A stretch of DNA of 64,000 nt from Alkalibacillus flavidus (GCF_040545925.1 NZ_JBEPMX010000005.1:62001-126000); one strand, 5' to 3'; shown: positions 1 through 9,660, numbered from the stretch's first letter. The notes: generated by a model from the letters alone, not told the origin. Numbers and translations: made by a program.

Positions 1-754
1 CTAACCCCTGTTTAATTCCATCATGATCAGCTTCTGCTGTGACATAATTGGCCGCTTCTTTTGCACGATCATGACCATTTCCCATCGCCACACTTTGGTC
101 GAATGACGATAACATTTCTAAATCATTAATCGAATCGCCAAACACAACAACTCGATCACGCGGCAAGCCAACGTCTTCTAACACATAGCCAATCCCTTCA
201 GCTTTCGAACCACCTGACGGAATGACATCAACTGAATAAGCATGCCAACGCATAAAATCAAAATCCGGATAGCGTTCAACGTATTCTTTTTCCTCACCAT
301 CTTCACAAAACAATAACGCTTGATAAATGTCACGGTCTTTGTAGGCTGGATCATAATCAGCTGTTTGCCCAAGCTTAAGGGTCGCCATACTCTCAGACAC
401 AAACACACTTGATTGAACATTCGCTTTCATATTTTCATGATCTAAATACACAACAGGATGATCATTTCCAACGGCATGCTCAACCAAATGATGTAGACTA
501 TCCGGATTTAACGCATGACGATACACCGCTTCACCATTTGAGACGGCATATTGCCCGTTAAAACTAACATACGTCTCAATACCTAATTGTTTTCGAATAT
601 GTTCATACATAAACGGCGCGCGCCCTGTTGCAATCGCGACGATATGACCGTTATCTTTTAATGTTTGCACAGCTTTGACCGCTGATTCAGGTACTTGTTT
701 TGATGAATTAAGTAATGTTCCATCTAAATCAAAAAAGATAATATGTTGTTCCAT
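1..754 (-). CDS. Cof-type HAD-superfamily phosphatase (partial, 3' end outside window)
   Basis: The 251 visible residues show HAD motif I as DLDGT at residues 9-13, a conserved Lys at 184 in GGSKAEG, and motif IV GDSIND at 206-211 that binds Mg2+. The cap insertion between these motifs is the type found in Cof/YkrA-like sugar-phosphate or flavin-phosphate phosphatases of about 257 residues, so only a few C-terminal residues are missing. The ATG at 754 follows a GGAGGAG ribosome site. The role is inferred to be cytosolic dephosphorylation of a small phosphorylated metabolite; the substrate cannot be told from sequence. Confidence 0.85.
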   Translation of the reverse strand, partial: MEQHIIFFDLDGTLLNSSKQVPESAVKAVQTLKDNGHIVAIATGRAPFMYEHIRKQLGIETYVSFNGQYAVSNGEAVYRHALNPDSLHHLVEHAVGNDHPVVYLDHENMKANVQSSVFVSESMATLKLGQTADYDPAYKDRDIYQALLFCEDGEEKEYVERYPDFDFMRWHAYSVDVIPSGGSKAEGIGYVLEDVGLPRDRVVVFGDSINDLEMLSSFDQSVAMGNGHDRAKEAANYVTAEADHDGIKQGL

Positions 755-862
755 GTTGTCTCCTCCATTTTCGTAATCATGACGTTTCCAATCAAATTTT
801 AACATAGGAAAGCAAACCACAGGTGGCCGGTGCAAAAAAGTTAGTCATTCCTAGCAAATAAC

Positions 863-891
863 TTGTTATTCGTGCGTAATTTTGGTACAGT
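863..891 (+). promoter_or_regulatory. Probable SigA promoter of the dapA leader
   Basis: TTGTTA and TACAGT are separated by exactly 17 bp and lie about 40 bp upstream of the lysine riboswitch, the expected place for the start of the leader transcript. Confidence 0.55.
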
Positions 892-934
892 AAAGTTACA
901 ATTAAAACAGTTCTTATTTTAAACTTTTAAAGTA

Positions 935-1105
935 AGGATAGAGGCGCAAACACCATGAGTACTTATGTTGAGGAGAGTGAGCTCTTGCGACGCATAAGGA
1001 AAGGGGGATTTGCCGAAGCTTTATGGTTCTCACAACCGTAAAGCTGGTTCTGTGTTAAATAAATACAGAGCTGTCATATAGGCGACTATATGGAGGGCTA
1101 TCTCT
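935..1105 (+). promoter_or_regulatory. Lysine riboswitch (L box)
   Basis: The conserved core segments of the L box are present in order: AGAGGCGCAA near 939, a purine-rich AAGGGGGATTTGCCGAAG near 1000, a GGTTCT...ACAGAG hairpin near 1046-1070, GTCATATAGGCGAC near 1074, and the closing GGAGGGCTATCT near 1092. The closing strand pairs with GATAG at the 5' end to form P1. It sits upstream of a terminator and then dapA, so high lysine should cause premature termination. Confidence 0.93.
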
Positions 1106-1130
1106 GACTTAGAACAAATTGACGTTCTAA

Positions 1131-1168
1131 AGCAACAACGAGCCCCGTCGCTTCGTTGTTGCTTTTTT
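1131..1168 (+). terminator. Riboswitch-controlled terminator in dapA leader
   Basis: AGCAACAACGA pairs with TCGTTGTTGCT around an 11-nt loop and is followed by a run of T. It is the expression platform of the lysine riboswitch. Confidence 0.9.
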
Positions 1169-1221
1169 GGTCCTCCACACCTAGAAGGACACAATAAATA
1201 ATTTAAAAGGTGTGTGATTAG

Positions 1222-2112
1222 ATGAATTTCGGTCAAGTGATTACAGCGATGGTAACGCCATTCGATCAACAAGGCAATGTTGATTTTGAAGCAACACGAA
1301 CGCTGATTAACTACTTATTAAACAACAGAACAGATGGGTTAGTGGTTGCTGGAACAACAGGCGAATCCCCGACGTTAACACATGAAGAAAAATTACAACT
1401 ATTCCGCTTTGTCACAGAAGAAGTCAACGGGCGGGTGCCAGTGATTGCGAACACAGGATCAAACAACACCCGCGCATCGATCCAACTGTCACAAGAAGCA
1501 GAAGCAATCGGTGTCGACGCCATCATGCTTGTTACACCTTATTACAACAAACCGTCACAGGAAGGCATGTATCAGCATTTTAGTACGATCGCAAATAGCG
1601 TCGAACTTCCAGTCATGCTTTATAATATTCCTGGACGTAGCGCTGTTGGAATGAGCGCAGATACGATCATTCGCTTATCACAAGTCGACAATATCGTATC
1701 TATCAAAGAAGCAAGCGGCGATCTAGATCAAGTCACAACAATTATTAATCAAACAGATGATGCCTTCACACTGTACACAGGTGAAGATAGCCAGACGTTA
1801 CCGACGTTTGCTGTCGGCGGTGCAGGTGTTGTGTCTGTATCATCGCATATCATCGGTAATGAAATGCAAGACATGCTCAATGCTCATCGCAACGGCGACA
1901 CAGCCTATGCTGCTAAAATGCACGGCTATGTCATGCCATTTATGAATGCGATGTTCTCAGCACCAAGCCCGACACCAGTTAAAGAAGCTCTTAATCAAAT
2001 TGGTATCCCAGTCGGAAATGTGCGCCTGCCACTCATACCATTAAATGATACAGAGCGTGCATCCTTAACACCACTCATTCAAAACTACACGACGAGTCAA
2101 GACGTCGGTTAA
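1222..2112 (+). CDS. dapA: 4-hydroxy-tetrahydrodipicolinate synthase
   Basis: Condenses pyruvate with aspartate semialdehyde in the first committed step to diaminopimelate, lysine and, in spore formers, dipicolinate. The 296-residue protein has the family signature GTTGES at 44-49, YYNKPSQEG at 107-115, the catalytic Tyr134 in LYNIPGR, and the Schiff-base Lys162 in SIKEASGD. The start is ATG after AAAGGTG. It stands alone behind a lysine riboswitch, unlike the asd-dapG-dapA arrangement of B. subtilis, so this copy is tuned directly by lysine. A strong terminator follows at once. Confidence 0.96.
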   Translation: MNFGQVITAMVTPFDQQGNVDFEATRTLINYLLNNRTDGLVVAGTTGESPTLTHEEKLQLFRFVTEEVNGRVPVIANTGSNNTRASIQLSQEAEAIGVDAIMLVTPYYNKPSQEGMYQHFSTIANSVELPVMLYNIPGRSAVGMSADTIIRLSQVDNIVSIKEASGDLDQVTTIINQTDDAFTLYTGEDSQTLPTFAVGGAGVVSVSSHIIGNEMQDMLNAHRNGDTAYAAKMHGYVMPFMNAMFSAPSPTPVKEALNQIGIPVGNVRLPLIPLNDTERASLTPLIQNYTTSQDVG

Positions 2113-2160
2113 ATACAAAAAATGAGCCAAAGTTAGTGTCTTTGGCTCATTTTTTGTATT
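2113..2160 (+). terminator. Rho-independent terminator after dapA
   Basis: Near-perfect palindrome: AAAAAATGAGCCAAAG pairs with CTTTGGCTCATTTTTT around a 7-nt loop, ending in T-rich sequence. Confidence 0.92.
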
Positions 2161-2192
2161 TATATGATTAATTAATAAACTGGAGGTAGTCT

Positions 2193-2618
2193 ATGCTCAT
2201 GTTTTATATCATTCTATTTATAATGACATTTGTCTTGTTGACTGAATTCGTCAAATGGTCGGTTCGCCGTGCATTAAACGTTCAAAACATCAAACGTAAA
2301 CCGTTCTCGTTTGAACCATATAAAATCAATGACTTACACTATAAAATCAAAACGTGGATGCGAATAGGTTATGCATTCTGTCTATTCTTCATCCTCCCAG
2401 CCACCATGGCTATGGCACAAGACTCATTACTACATATATGGTTAGTATTTATTATCGGCATCAGTTTAGCTGGACCTTTGAGAGATGCCCACTTTGAATA
2501 TTGGCATTCCGATACACCAATGCGTGCTTTCGTGACACTAAGTGAAGGTGGCATGATTCTATTAGCTGGTATATTCATATTTGTGTTTAATGTACCTGAG
2601 ATTGTTATGTCTGTTTAG
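2193..2618 (+). CDS. Small membrane protein, DUF4181-like
   Basis: A 141-residue protein with about four hydrophobic segments (roughly 2-20, 55-75, 83-100 and 117-138). The soluble stretch at 30-55 contains KRKPFSFEPYKINDLHYK, which resembles DUF4181 proteins of Bacilli as I remember them. GGAGG precedes ATG at 2193 at good spacing. No catalytic motif is visible and the function is unknown. The 3' end overlaps the convergent diguanylate cyclase gene by 14 bp. Confidence 0.6.
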   Translation: MLMFYIILFIMTFVLLTEFVKWSVRRALNVQNIKRKPFSFEPYKINDLHYKIKTWMRIGYAFCLFFILPATMAMAQDSLLHIWLVFIIGISLAGPLRDAHFEYWHSDTPMRAFVTLSEGGMILLAGIFIFVFNVPEIVMSV

Positions 2619-4083
2619 CTACCATTCCTACGTGTTTTTTGTCGTCATATTTCATCTGGTACATTGCAGCGTCAGCACGTTGTAATAACACATCACCATC
2701 ATGGCCATCATTAGGATAAAAACTCATGCCGATACTCGGTTTCATTCGCAATGTTGCGCCTAATATATTGAACGAATGTTGAAATTGTTCTTCAACCCGG
2801 TCGGCAATCCAATCAGCATCAACTTGTGTTGCTCGAGGGATCAACGTGACAAATTCATCACCGCCTAATCGGTAAAGAAACGCTTCTTCACTCAAACTAT
2901 TTTTAAGCCGGTTAGCGACTTGTTTTAACAATTCATCGCCAACGTGATGTCCATAACCATCATTCACTGACTTAAAATCGTCTAAGTCCATCATAATTAA
3001 AGCTAAGGATTCATCATGTGCTGTCGCTTTTGTAACATATAACGATAAATCGTCGTTAAACTTCGAACGATTGTACAACCCTGTTAACACATCATGGTAA
3101 GCCAAATATTGATATTGCTTCACGAGATGCATGTTGCGTCTTATTAAATATACATTTCTAATCATCATCATGATCATAATAAACGATAAACCCAAGCTTA
3201 AACTATTTAACTCCCAGCCATAACTGTTGATCACAAACAATACAAGTAATATACCCACCACATACGAAAACACTTCTTGTCGTAAAGAAAACTGGTGGCC
3301 GTATCGTGACAACTTAATATCATCATGATTTTTCGCGAACGTCCCCGCATGCCCAATCAATAAAACACCCAACAACCACAACGAATGAAGATAACTACCA
3401 ATTTCAATGCCTTCTATCACCGACAAATAAAAATACAATGAATCTGTTAATATTAACGTCAAAAAGCCTAACACGATATACCATTTCACCTGCACCGTTT
3501 GCCACGTCAAATTCATTAACACTACAGCCACTACAACAATGATTAAGTCAAGAATGGGATACACTAGCTCAACACTTGCGCCCCCTGCAGAACGTCGGCT
3601 TAAATTGAGCATTGGCATTAAAATATAATGCAGGCTAAGGGACGTTACAAATGTAATCAATATAATTATATTGAAAATTAATTGCTGACTCGCCCTGTAA
3701 TTCGTTAGGATCAGCATTTTATATATTAACGCGATAAAAAAGATTAAGTAACTGAGCACCCACAACCAATTAGTAGCTGACGTAAATTGATCGACAGGAA
3801 GAATGAATTTCTCAATGAAATAATAAATATTCGTCAAACTAAACAACATCATACCTAAGCTTAGTAGCAACCAGAAATATTTATTCTGTGTATCTAACAT
3901 CCAATATTGGCGGAATAACCAAAACGATACAGCGACAGAGCCCATTGCTAAGACACCAGGTCCCACAATAGATCGTATTTGCGGAGCATTATATAATGCC
4001 ATCATAACTATAAAACTCAACAACACGACGGAAGCAATTTTAACGATTCCGTGATTCTGTAGCTGCATCATCATCCCTGCCAT
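2605..4083 (-). CDS. Membrane-bound GGDEF diguanylate cyclase
   Basis: Makes cyclic di-GMP from two GTP. Residues 1-310 hold about nine transmembrane segments, probably a membrane sensory module; a C-terminal GGDEF domain follows (about 320-490) with LTGLYNRSKF, DLDDFKSVND and an intact GGDEF signature at 407-411. No RxxD inhibitory site precedes the signature, so product feedback may be absent. ATG at 4083 lacks a strong ribosome site, and one of three ATGs a few codons on may be the true start. It may be linked to the c-di-GMP riboswitch and dead EAL gene near 13 kb. Confidence 0.9.
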   Translation of the reverse strand: MAGMMMQLQNHGIVKIASVVLLSFIVMMALYNAPQIRSIVGPGVLAMGSVAVSFWLFRQYWMLDTQNKYFWLLLSLGMMLFSLTNIYYFIEKFILPVDQFTSATNWLWVLSYLIFFIALIYKMLILTNYRASQQLIFNIIILITFVTSLSLHYILMPMLNLSRRSAGGASVELVYPILDLIIVVVAVVLMNLTWQTVQVKWYIVLGFLTLILTDSLYFYLSVIEGIEIGSYLHSLWLLGVLLIGHAGTFAKNHDDIKLSRYGHQFSLRQEVFSYVVGILLVLFVINSYGWELNSLSLGLSFIMIMMMIRNVYLIRRNMHLVKQYQYLAYHDVLTGLYNRSKFNDDLSLYVTKATAHDESLALIMMDLDDFKSVNDGYGHHVGDELLKQVANRLKNSLSEEAFLYRLGGDEFVTLIPRATQVDADWIADRVEEQFQHSFNILGATLRMKPSIGMSFYPNDGHDGDVLLQRADAAMYQMKYDDKKHVGMVAKQT

Positions 4084-4282
4084 TCATCACATATTTAATC
4101 CTAAGGAAATGGTTCTATTTTACTATAACAACTTTCATATCATTCGTCTACGCACTCTGACAAATGTTCACAAATGATTTTGAAAATTAACACATGCCCG
4201 TTTGGAACAATCCACAAAAACGGACCTAAATATGATAAAATAAATAGATATGCGAATTTAAACGGTTAAAGGATGAACGACA

Positions 4283-7200
4283 ATGATTACGACCCCTCAA
4301 ATAAAAGACACATTTAAGCCAAAAACCTATTCTCGCGGGTTAGGCTATTATATCAACGGAAACGTGATCGACCTTGAATATGACTTTACTAACTCAATAT
4401 ATCACGCCAATGTAGCTGGTTCAGACATATATCACGTACGCATTCAAATCGACAATCGTGTATGGCGTTGCGGCTGTAATTGCCCAGCATTTGCGGATCA
4501 TTCGGAATGCAAACATATCGTAGCAACGCTCATTTTAATTGCACAAGACGATTCCGAACTAATAAGACGAGGCGGTAAGTTAATACGAAAGCAAGATCAA
4601 CGCGATTATTCGGGCGAATTAATTCATGCATTGTCCAACGTTAATCATCAAACGAAACATGCCTATACAAAAGAAACGTTAAACGTCGAATTCACACTAC
4701 GCCACTTCCAACGAGGCGTTGACAACCACTTAGCAGTTGAAATGAAAGTAGGAACGAATAGACTATATGTCGTTAAAAACATGCGTCAATTTCTTAAAAA
4801 CTTAGACAACGGAGAAGAGCATGAATTCACTCCAAAATTTCAATATAAACCGGAAGACCACGCGTTTTCTGAAGCAGATCAACGTGTCATCGATTTATTG
4901 TTGGATTTATACCGTAATGATGTGTTTTATGATGGGCATTTCCAATCACCACCGACCCCAAAAGGCATTACCATTACACCAGTCGTCGCTCATTCATTAC
5001 TCAAAGCATTATCACAATGTCGTTGTCGTTTAGAAACGACGGTCAGTTCATTCGATCAAATGTATTGGGAAAATGATAAGGTCCCATTTCAATATCATAT
5101 TTACGAAGAGAATGATGATTACGTTTTTAATTTCGATCATTTTAAAAACATGACTCTGTTTCAAGACCATTACTTAATTCAATATGATGAACAATTTTAT
5201 CCTGTCGATCGTTCACAAATGGCTATTTTATCAGAAATGCATAGATTATTACGATTTAACCCACAACCGTCATTTACGGTGCCAGAAGATCAAATGACGT
5301 CCTTTATGTCCGGTGTCGTCCCACAATTAAACCAAGTCGGAGAGGTTAATTTATCGGAAGAAGTTAAATCTAAATCGAACCAACCGCCACTCGAGGCTAG
5401 CATGCACATGGATTTAGATGACGAACGATTAACGGCCACTCTCACATATGATTATGACGGGCAAACTTTTGACCCGTTAACGAGTAGTGGACCGAGCGAA
5501 ACCGATCAAATTTTAATTCGTGATACCGTAAAAGAAAATGAGATCATGTCGATGATCGAAGGGTCTGCTTTTAAATTCAACGGCGAGGATTTATATTTAG
5601 ATGAAGAAGATGAGATTTTCACTTTTTTATATGACCAATTGCCGTATCTGCAAGAAGAGATTAATGTCTATTCGACACAACGAGTGAAAGGATTGCTGAA
5701 AGACGACTTACAAACACCAACGGTCCAAGTCGATCTTGACTCCGGAGAAAATTTATTAGATGTACAATTTGATTTCGGTGATATTAACCCTGATGACGTT
5801 CGGCAGATGATTCAATCTGTTCAAGAGAAAAAACGGTATTACCGCTTATCTGATGGGGCTTTCGTGCCACTCGATGATGACCAATTATCGCAAATGTCAT
5901 CGATTGTGAATGAATTAGAACTGAATCAATCCGATTTAGAGAAGGAATCGATCCAATTACCCGCTTATCGCGGACTCCAAATTAACGAGATTTCACAAGG
6001 CTTGAAAACGCGATACAACGAAGCGTTCCAACAATTAATTGAAGATATTAAACATCCAGAAACATTTGAAGCGCCGATTCCTGAATCGATCCAAGCTGAC
6101 TTGCGCGATTATCAGCGATTCGGCTTTCAATGGATGAAATCGCTCAGCCGCTATCACTTCGGCGGCATTTTAGCAGATGATATGGGCTTAGGTAAAACAT
6201 TACAAAGCATTACCTTCTTAGCATCAGAGCAAGATGAGCGGAAAGGCGAGCATAAACCAGCACTGATTATCGCACCCGCTTCACTCGTCTATAACTGGCA
6301 AGCAGAGTTTGAAAAGTTCGCACCACATATGCATGTCGCCGTCGCACACGGCCCTGCTCATGAACGGGAGAAAGTGTTAAATGATGTGGCTAGCTATGAT
6401 GTGATCGTGACATCCTATCCATCTGTTAGACAAGACGAACCTTTATACCGCGACATCACGTTTTCAACGATGTTTTTAGACGAAGCACAAGCGATTAAAA
6501 ACCATCTAACGAAACAAGCGAAAGCCGTTCGAACGGTTCGTGCACATCAACGGTTTGCGCTAAGCGGGACACCTATCGAAAACTCACTCGATGAATTATG
6601 GTCGATTTTTGATGTGTTATTACCGGGATTATTCCCTGCAAAAAAAGCCTTTCGCCAATTACCAGAAAAACAAATCGCCCGGATGAGCCGACCGTTCATC
6701 ATGCGCCGCTTAAAAGAGGACGTATTAAGCGAGCTACCGGATAAAATCGAATCTGTGCAACATTCCGAGCTAACAACGGAACAGAAACAACTATATTTAG
6801 GGTACTTAGAACAAATTCAAAGCGAAGCAGCTAACGTCTTATCGGCAGAAGGATTTCAACAAAACCGGATGAAAATTTTAGCCGGATTAACACGCCTGCG
6901 TCAATTATGTTGTCATCCGTCATTATTTATTGACGGCTATGAAGGCGAATCAGGTAAATTAAATCAGTTGCTTGAGATGATTGAAACTGCACGAGCTAAT
7001 AATCAACGAATGCTTATTTTCTCGCAATTTTCGAGTATGTTACAGATCATCCAAAACAAATTAGTCGAATCAGGAATTGATGCATTTTATTTAGACGGCC
7101 AAACACCTTCTAAAGAACGCATCGATATGGCGAACCGATTTAATGATGGAGAGAAAGATATTTTCTTAATTTCGTTAAAAGCAGGCGGCACTGGACTTAA

Positions 7201-7462
7201 TTTAACCGGCGCGGACACGGTCATTTTGTATGACCTGTGGTGGAATCCAGCTGTGGAAGAACAAGCAACGGGCCGCGCTCACCGAATGGGCCAGCAAAAC
7301 GTCGTTCAAGTTTTCAGGTTAATCACAAAAGGAACAATCGAAGAAAAAATTCACAATCTGCAACAACGAAAACGCGAACTCATCGAAAATGTCATCCAAC
7401 CAGGCGAATCATCGTTCCAAAACTTAACCGAAGACGACATCCGCGAACTTCTAAACGTTTAA
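4283..7462 (+). CDS. SWIM zinc-finger SNF2-family helicase (RapA2/YwqA-like)
   Basis: A 1059-residue DNA translocase. An N-terminal SWIM zinc finger, CxC...CxH, lies at about 62-76 (CGCNCPAF...CKH). A long helicase-associated region is followed by the two RecA-like lobes: Walker A DDMGLGKT near 632, the DEAQ box near 731, SGTPIENS near 755, and motif VI QATGRAHRMGQ near 993. This architecture matches bacterial SWI2/SNF2 ATPases such as B. subtilis YwqA, though it is longer. The exact role (transcription recycling, repair or replication-fork work) is not known. It is transcribed alone, and a 21-nt phased array begins just after the stop codon. Confidence 0.92.
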   Translation: MITTPQIKDTFKPKTYSRGLGYYINGNVIDLEYDFTNSIYHANVAGSDIYHVRIQIDNRVWRCGCNCPAFADHSECKHIVATLILIAQDDSELIRRGGKLIRKQDQRDYSGELIHALSNVNHQTKHAYTKETLNVEFTLRHFQRGVDNHLAVEMKVGTNRLYVVKNMRQFLKNLDNGEEHEFTPKFQYKPEDHAFSEADQRVIDLLLDLYRNDVFYDGHFQSPPTPKGITITPVVAHSLLKALSQCRCRLETTVSSFDQMYWENDKVPFQYHIYEENDDYVFNFDHFKNMTLFQDHYLIQYDEQFYPVDRSQMAILSEMHRLLRFNPQPSFTVPEDQMTSFMSGVVPQLNQVGEVNLSEEVKSKSNQPPLEASMHMDLDDERLTATLTYDYDGQTFDPLTSSGPSETDQILIRDTVKENEIMSMIEGSAFKFNGEDLYLDEEDEIFTFLYDQLPYLQEEINVYSTQRVKGLLKDDLQTPTVQVDLDSGENLLDVQFDFGDINPDDVRQMIQSVQEKKRYYRLSDGAFVPLDDDQLSQMSSIVNELELNQSDLEKESIQLPAYRGLQINEISQGLKTRYNEAFQQLIEDIKHPETFEAPIPESIQADLRDYQRFGFQWMKSLSRYHFGGILADDMGLGKTLQSITFLASEQDERKGEHKPALIIAPASLVYNWQAEFEKFAPHMHVAVAHGPAHEREKVLNDVASYDVIVTSYPSVRQDEPLYRDITFSTMFLDEAQAIKNHLTKQAKAVRTVRAHQRFALSGTPIENSLDELWSIFDVLLPGLFPAKKAFRQLPEKQIARMSRPFIMRRLKEDVLSELPDKIESVQHSELTTEQKQLYLGYLEQIQSEAANVLSAEGFQQNRMKILAGLTRLRQLCCHPSLFIDGYEGESGKLNQLLEMIETARANNQRMLIFSQFSSMLQIIQNKLVESGIDAFYLDGQTPSKERIDMANRFNDGEKDIFLISLKAGGTGLNLTGADTVILYDLWWNPAVEEQATGRAHRMGQQNVVQVFRLITKGTIEEKIHNLQQRKRELIENVIQPGESSFQNLTEDDIRELLNV

Positions 7463-7463
7463 G

Positions 7464-7640
7464 TTATTTAATAACTCCGCGGATTTATTAAATAACTGCT
7501 CTCATTTATGAGATAACTTCGCCAATTTTTGAAATAATTGCGATTAGTCGTTAAAGTTATTCGATAAATCCGCTAACTTTTGAGATAAGTTAGGGAACTT
7601 ATGAAATAACTCGGTCGAGTTATTTCATAAATCCAATTTT
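7464..7640. repeat. Phased intergenic array, eight 21-nt units (ATAACT family)
   Basis: Units begin at 7464, 7485, 7506 and 7527, then after a 9-nt break at 7557, 7578, 7599 and 7620. Each is 21 nt and resembles TTATGAAATAACTNCGNNNAT; the ATAA core falls at the same place in nearly every unit. The array fills the gap between the convergent SNF2 helicase and selO genes and ends just before their shared terminator. Confidence 0.85.
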
Positions 7641-7646
7641 ACATGC

Positions 7647-7688
7647 AAAAAGGGTGAGCTGAAGATTACACTTCAGCTCACCCTTTTT
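7647..7688. terminator. Bidirectional terminator between convergent genes
   Basis: AAAAAGGGTGAGCTGAAG pairs with CTTCAGCTCACCCTTTTT around a 6-nt loop, with T runs on both strands. It can serve both the helicase and selO transcripts. Confidence 0.92.
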
Positions 7689-7696
7689 CTCATCTA

Positions 7697-9151
7697 TCAT
7701 GTTCCACAATACGTCACAAAATCATCGTCTGATTCATCAGGTGGCTCGGTGTAAGCCTCTTGCTCGTCGGAATACGCATAAGGATTCGATAACACCCGCA
7801 GTAAGTCATCCATCGCCGACAAATCACCTTCTTCTTCAGCCGCACGGATCGCTGCTTCAACATGATTGTTTCGCGGAATGATGGCCGGGTTAGATTGACG
7901 CATCAATTCCGCCACATCATCACTCTTAGCCTCTTGACGCGTTAACCTCTCTTCCCATCGACTCTTCCACTCTTTAAAACCATCCATTTGAAATAGAGCC
8001 ATCCCTTCATATTCACTTAACGTCAGGCCACGGAACGTATTGGTGAAATCCGCTTCATGCTCTTTCATCAACGTTAATAAATCATCAATTAACGTCTCAT
8101 CAGCGTCTTCTTCATTGACTAAACCGAGCTTCCGCCTCATACCTCGCATCCATTCATCACGGTAATAATCAATAAACCGGTGCACCACTTCTTCTGCACG
8201 CTTTAACGTCTCATCATCATCACCAATCAACGGCAGTAAACTTTCCGCAAATCGCGCTAAATTCCAAGCGGCGATTTTCGGTTGATTACCATACTTATAT
8301 CGCCCGTAAAAGTCGATCGAGCTAAACACCGTTTCCTGATCATACGTATTCATAAACGCACACGGCCCGTAGTCAATCGACTCACCACTGATCGTCATAT
8401 TATCTGTATTCATCACCCCGTGAACGAATCCGATTAGTTGCCACTGACTAACCGTTTTTGCCTGACGTTTCACAACTTCTTCAAGCAAAAACAAATACCG
8501 ATTGTCTGCTTCTTCATACCCTTCAAAATGTCGTTCAAGCGCATAATCAGCAAGTGCTTTTAAATCGTCAACACTTCCCCACTGCCTTGCATATTGAAAC
8601 GTTCCGACACGTAAATGACTAGCTGACACGCGCATTAACACCGCACCGATTTCTGTCTGTTCACGTCGGACAGGCTCTCCTGTCACCGACACAGCTAAAC
8701 TGCGATTCGTCGGTACACCTAAAGCATGCAACGCTTCACTGATGACATATTCGCGTAACATCGGTCCTAACACCGCACGCCCGTCACCTCCGCGTGAATA
8801 TGGCGTTTGACCAGATCCTTTTAACTGAATATCAAATCGTCTACCATCTGATGTAACGTGTTCACCCAGTAAATGGGCTCGGCCATCGCCTAACATTGTA
8901 AAACTGCCAAACTGATGCCCTGCATATGCTTGCGAGATCGGTCGAGCACCATGTGGCAATTGATTACCGACTAACTGCTGCACACCTTCTTCTGATTGCA
9001 ATTTATAAGGATCTAACTCAAGCGATTGCGCTAAATTTCCATTTAGAAAAACAAGCTGTGGATCCCGAACAGGCTCAGGTTCAATCTCTTCATAAAACTT
9101 ATCTGGTAACTGCATATATGGCTGTTGCAAACGCCAACCGATTTCACTCAT
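7697..9151 (-). CDS. selO: Protein adenylyltransferase SelO (YdiU family)
   Basis: A pseudokinase-fold enzyme that transfers AMP to Ser, Thr or Tyr of target proteins. The 484-residue sequence has the family's AGHQFG stretch, the glycine-rich KGSGQTPYSRGGDGR segment, LREYVISEALHALG, and the HGVMNTDNM catalytic block near residue 245 with downstream DYGPCAFMN. The C-terminus ends in TYCGT, so no selenocysteine is encoded despite the name. The start is ATG after GTAGGGAT. Length and motifs are normal. Confidence 0.93.
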   Translation of the reverse strand: MSEIGWRLQQPYMQLPDKFYEEIEPEPVRDPQLVFLNGNLAQSLELDPYKLQSEEGVQQLVGNQLPHGARPISQAYAGHQFGSFTMLGDGRAHLLGEHVTSDGRRFDIQLKGSGQTPYSRGGDGRAVLGPMLREYVISEALHALGVPTNRSLAVSVTGEPVRREQTEIGAVLMRVSASHLRVGTFQYARQWGSVDDLKALADYALERHFEGYEEADNRYLFLLEEVVKRQAKTVSQWQLIGFVHGVMNTDNMTISGESIDYGPCAFMNTYDQETVFSSIDFYGRYKYGNQPKIAAWNLARFAESLLPLIGDDDETLKRAEEVVHRFIDYYRDEWMRGMRRKLGLVNEEDADETLIDDLLTLMKEHEADFTNTFRGLTLSEYEGMALFQMDGFKEWKSRWEERLTRQEAKSDDVAELMRQSNPAIIPRNNHVEAAIRAAEEEGDLSAMDDLLRVLSNPYAYSDEQEAYTEPPDESDDDFVTYCGT

Positions 9152-9339
9152 ATTATCCCTACTTTATATTAATGATTACTTTCATATAAACACATTGCTG
9201 ACGATTCTGTCTAAAATATAGCTTATGCGCATTTCGACAAAAACTATACAAAATTCGACTAAAATCACCACAAAAATAATTCGAAATTCAATAATTATTA
9301 ACAATTTGTTGGATTTAAATAAAATTATTTAAACTTTCG

Positions 9340-9382
9340 TTGAAAACGCTGGACTTTTTTAAATCATCGTGTATACTAATGA
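9340..9382 (+). promoter_or_regulatory. Probable promoter of the first sda gene
   Basis: TGGACT and TATACT are spaced by 16 bp about 65 bp upstream of the GTG start at 9440. The rest of 9152-9439 is AT-rich and holds nothing else I recognise; no clear DnaA box is present. Confidence 0.4.
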
Positions 9383-9439
9383 AATGAATCACGATTCATC
9401 AACACGACAATCCCATCATTGTAAGCAGGAGGATTAAAC

Positions 9440-9577
9440 GTGTACGAACTAAATGATACGACATTAATCGAAGCCTACCGTGAAGCTATTAGGTTAAAGT
9501 TAGATAACGATTTTATTCAATTAATCGAACGCGAACTCACCTTAAGAGGATACAAGCCTCATGACCTTAAATCTTGA
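9440..9577 (+). CDS. sda: Sporulation histidine kinase inhibitor Sda (copy 1)
   Basis: A 45-residue helical-hairpin protein. Its pattern LNDTTLIEAYREAIRLKLD followed by NDFIQLIERELTLRG matches Sda, which binds the dimerisation domain of KinA and blocks the sporulation phosphorelay when replication is disturbed. The GTG start is preceded by GCAGGAGG and ATTAAAC. In B. subtilis Sda is usually single-copy; here a second copy lies 2.3 kb away, beyond a chemotaxis receptor. The assignment rests on pattern and length, both very close to Sda. Confidence 0.85.
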   Translation: MYELNDTTLIEAYREAIRLKLDNDFIQLIERELTLRGYKPHDLKS

Positions 9578-9660
9578 TGCACGAACGTTTAATTTGTGAC
9601 AAAAGGGGTATACTATTACGGCGAAAACGCTTGAAAAAAGTTCCCCCTTTTTTCTTAAAT

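Noticed and set aside
1030..1272. An antisense protein over the lysine riboswitch
   Set aside because: The open frame is opposite structured RNA and the dapA start, with no ribosome site.
7697..9151. Selenocysteine in SelO
   Set aside because: The C-terminus ends TYCGT followed by a normal stop; many bacterial SelO proteins use Cys.
9578..9660. An independent small RNA gene after sda
   Set aside because: A TATACT at about 9610 has no acceptable -35, and the AAAAGGGG/CCCCTTTT pairing fits a weak terminator better.
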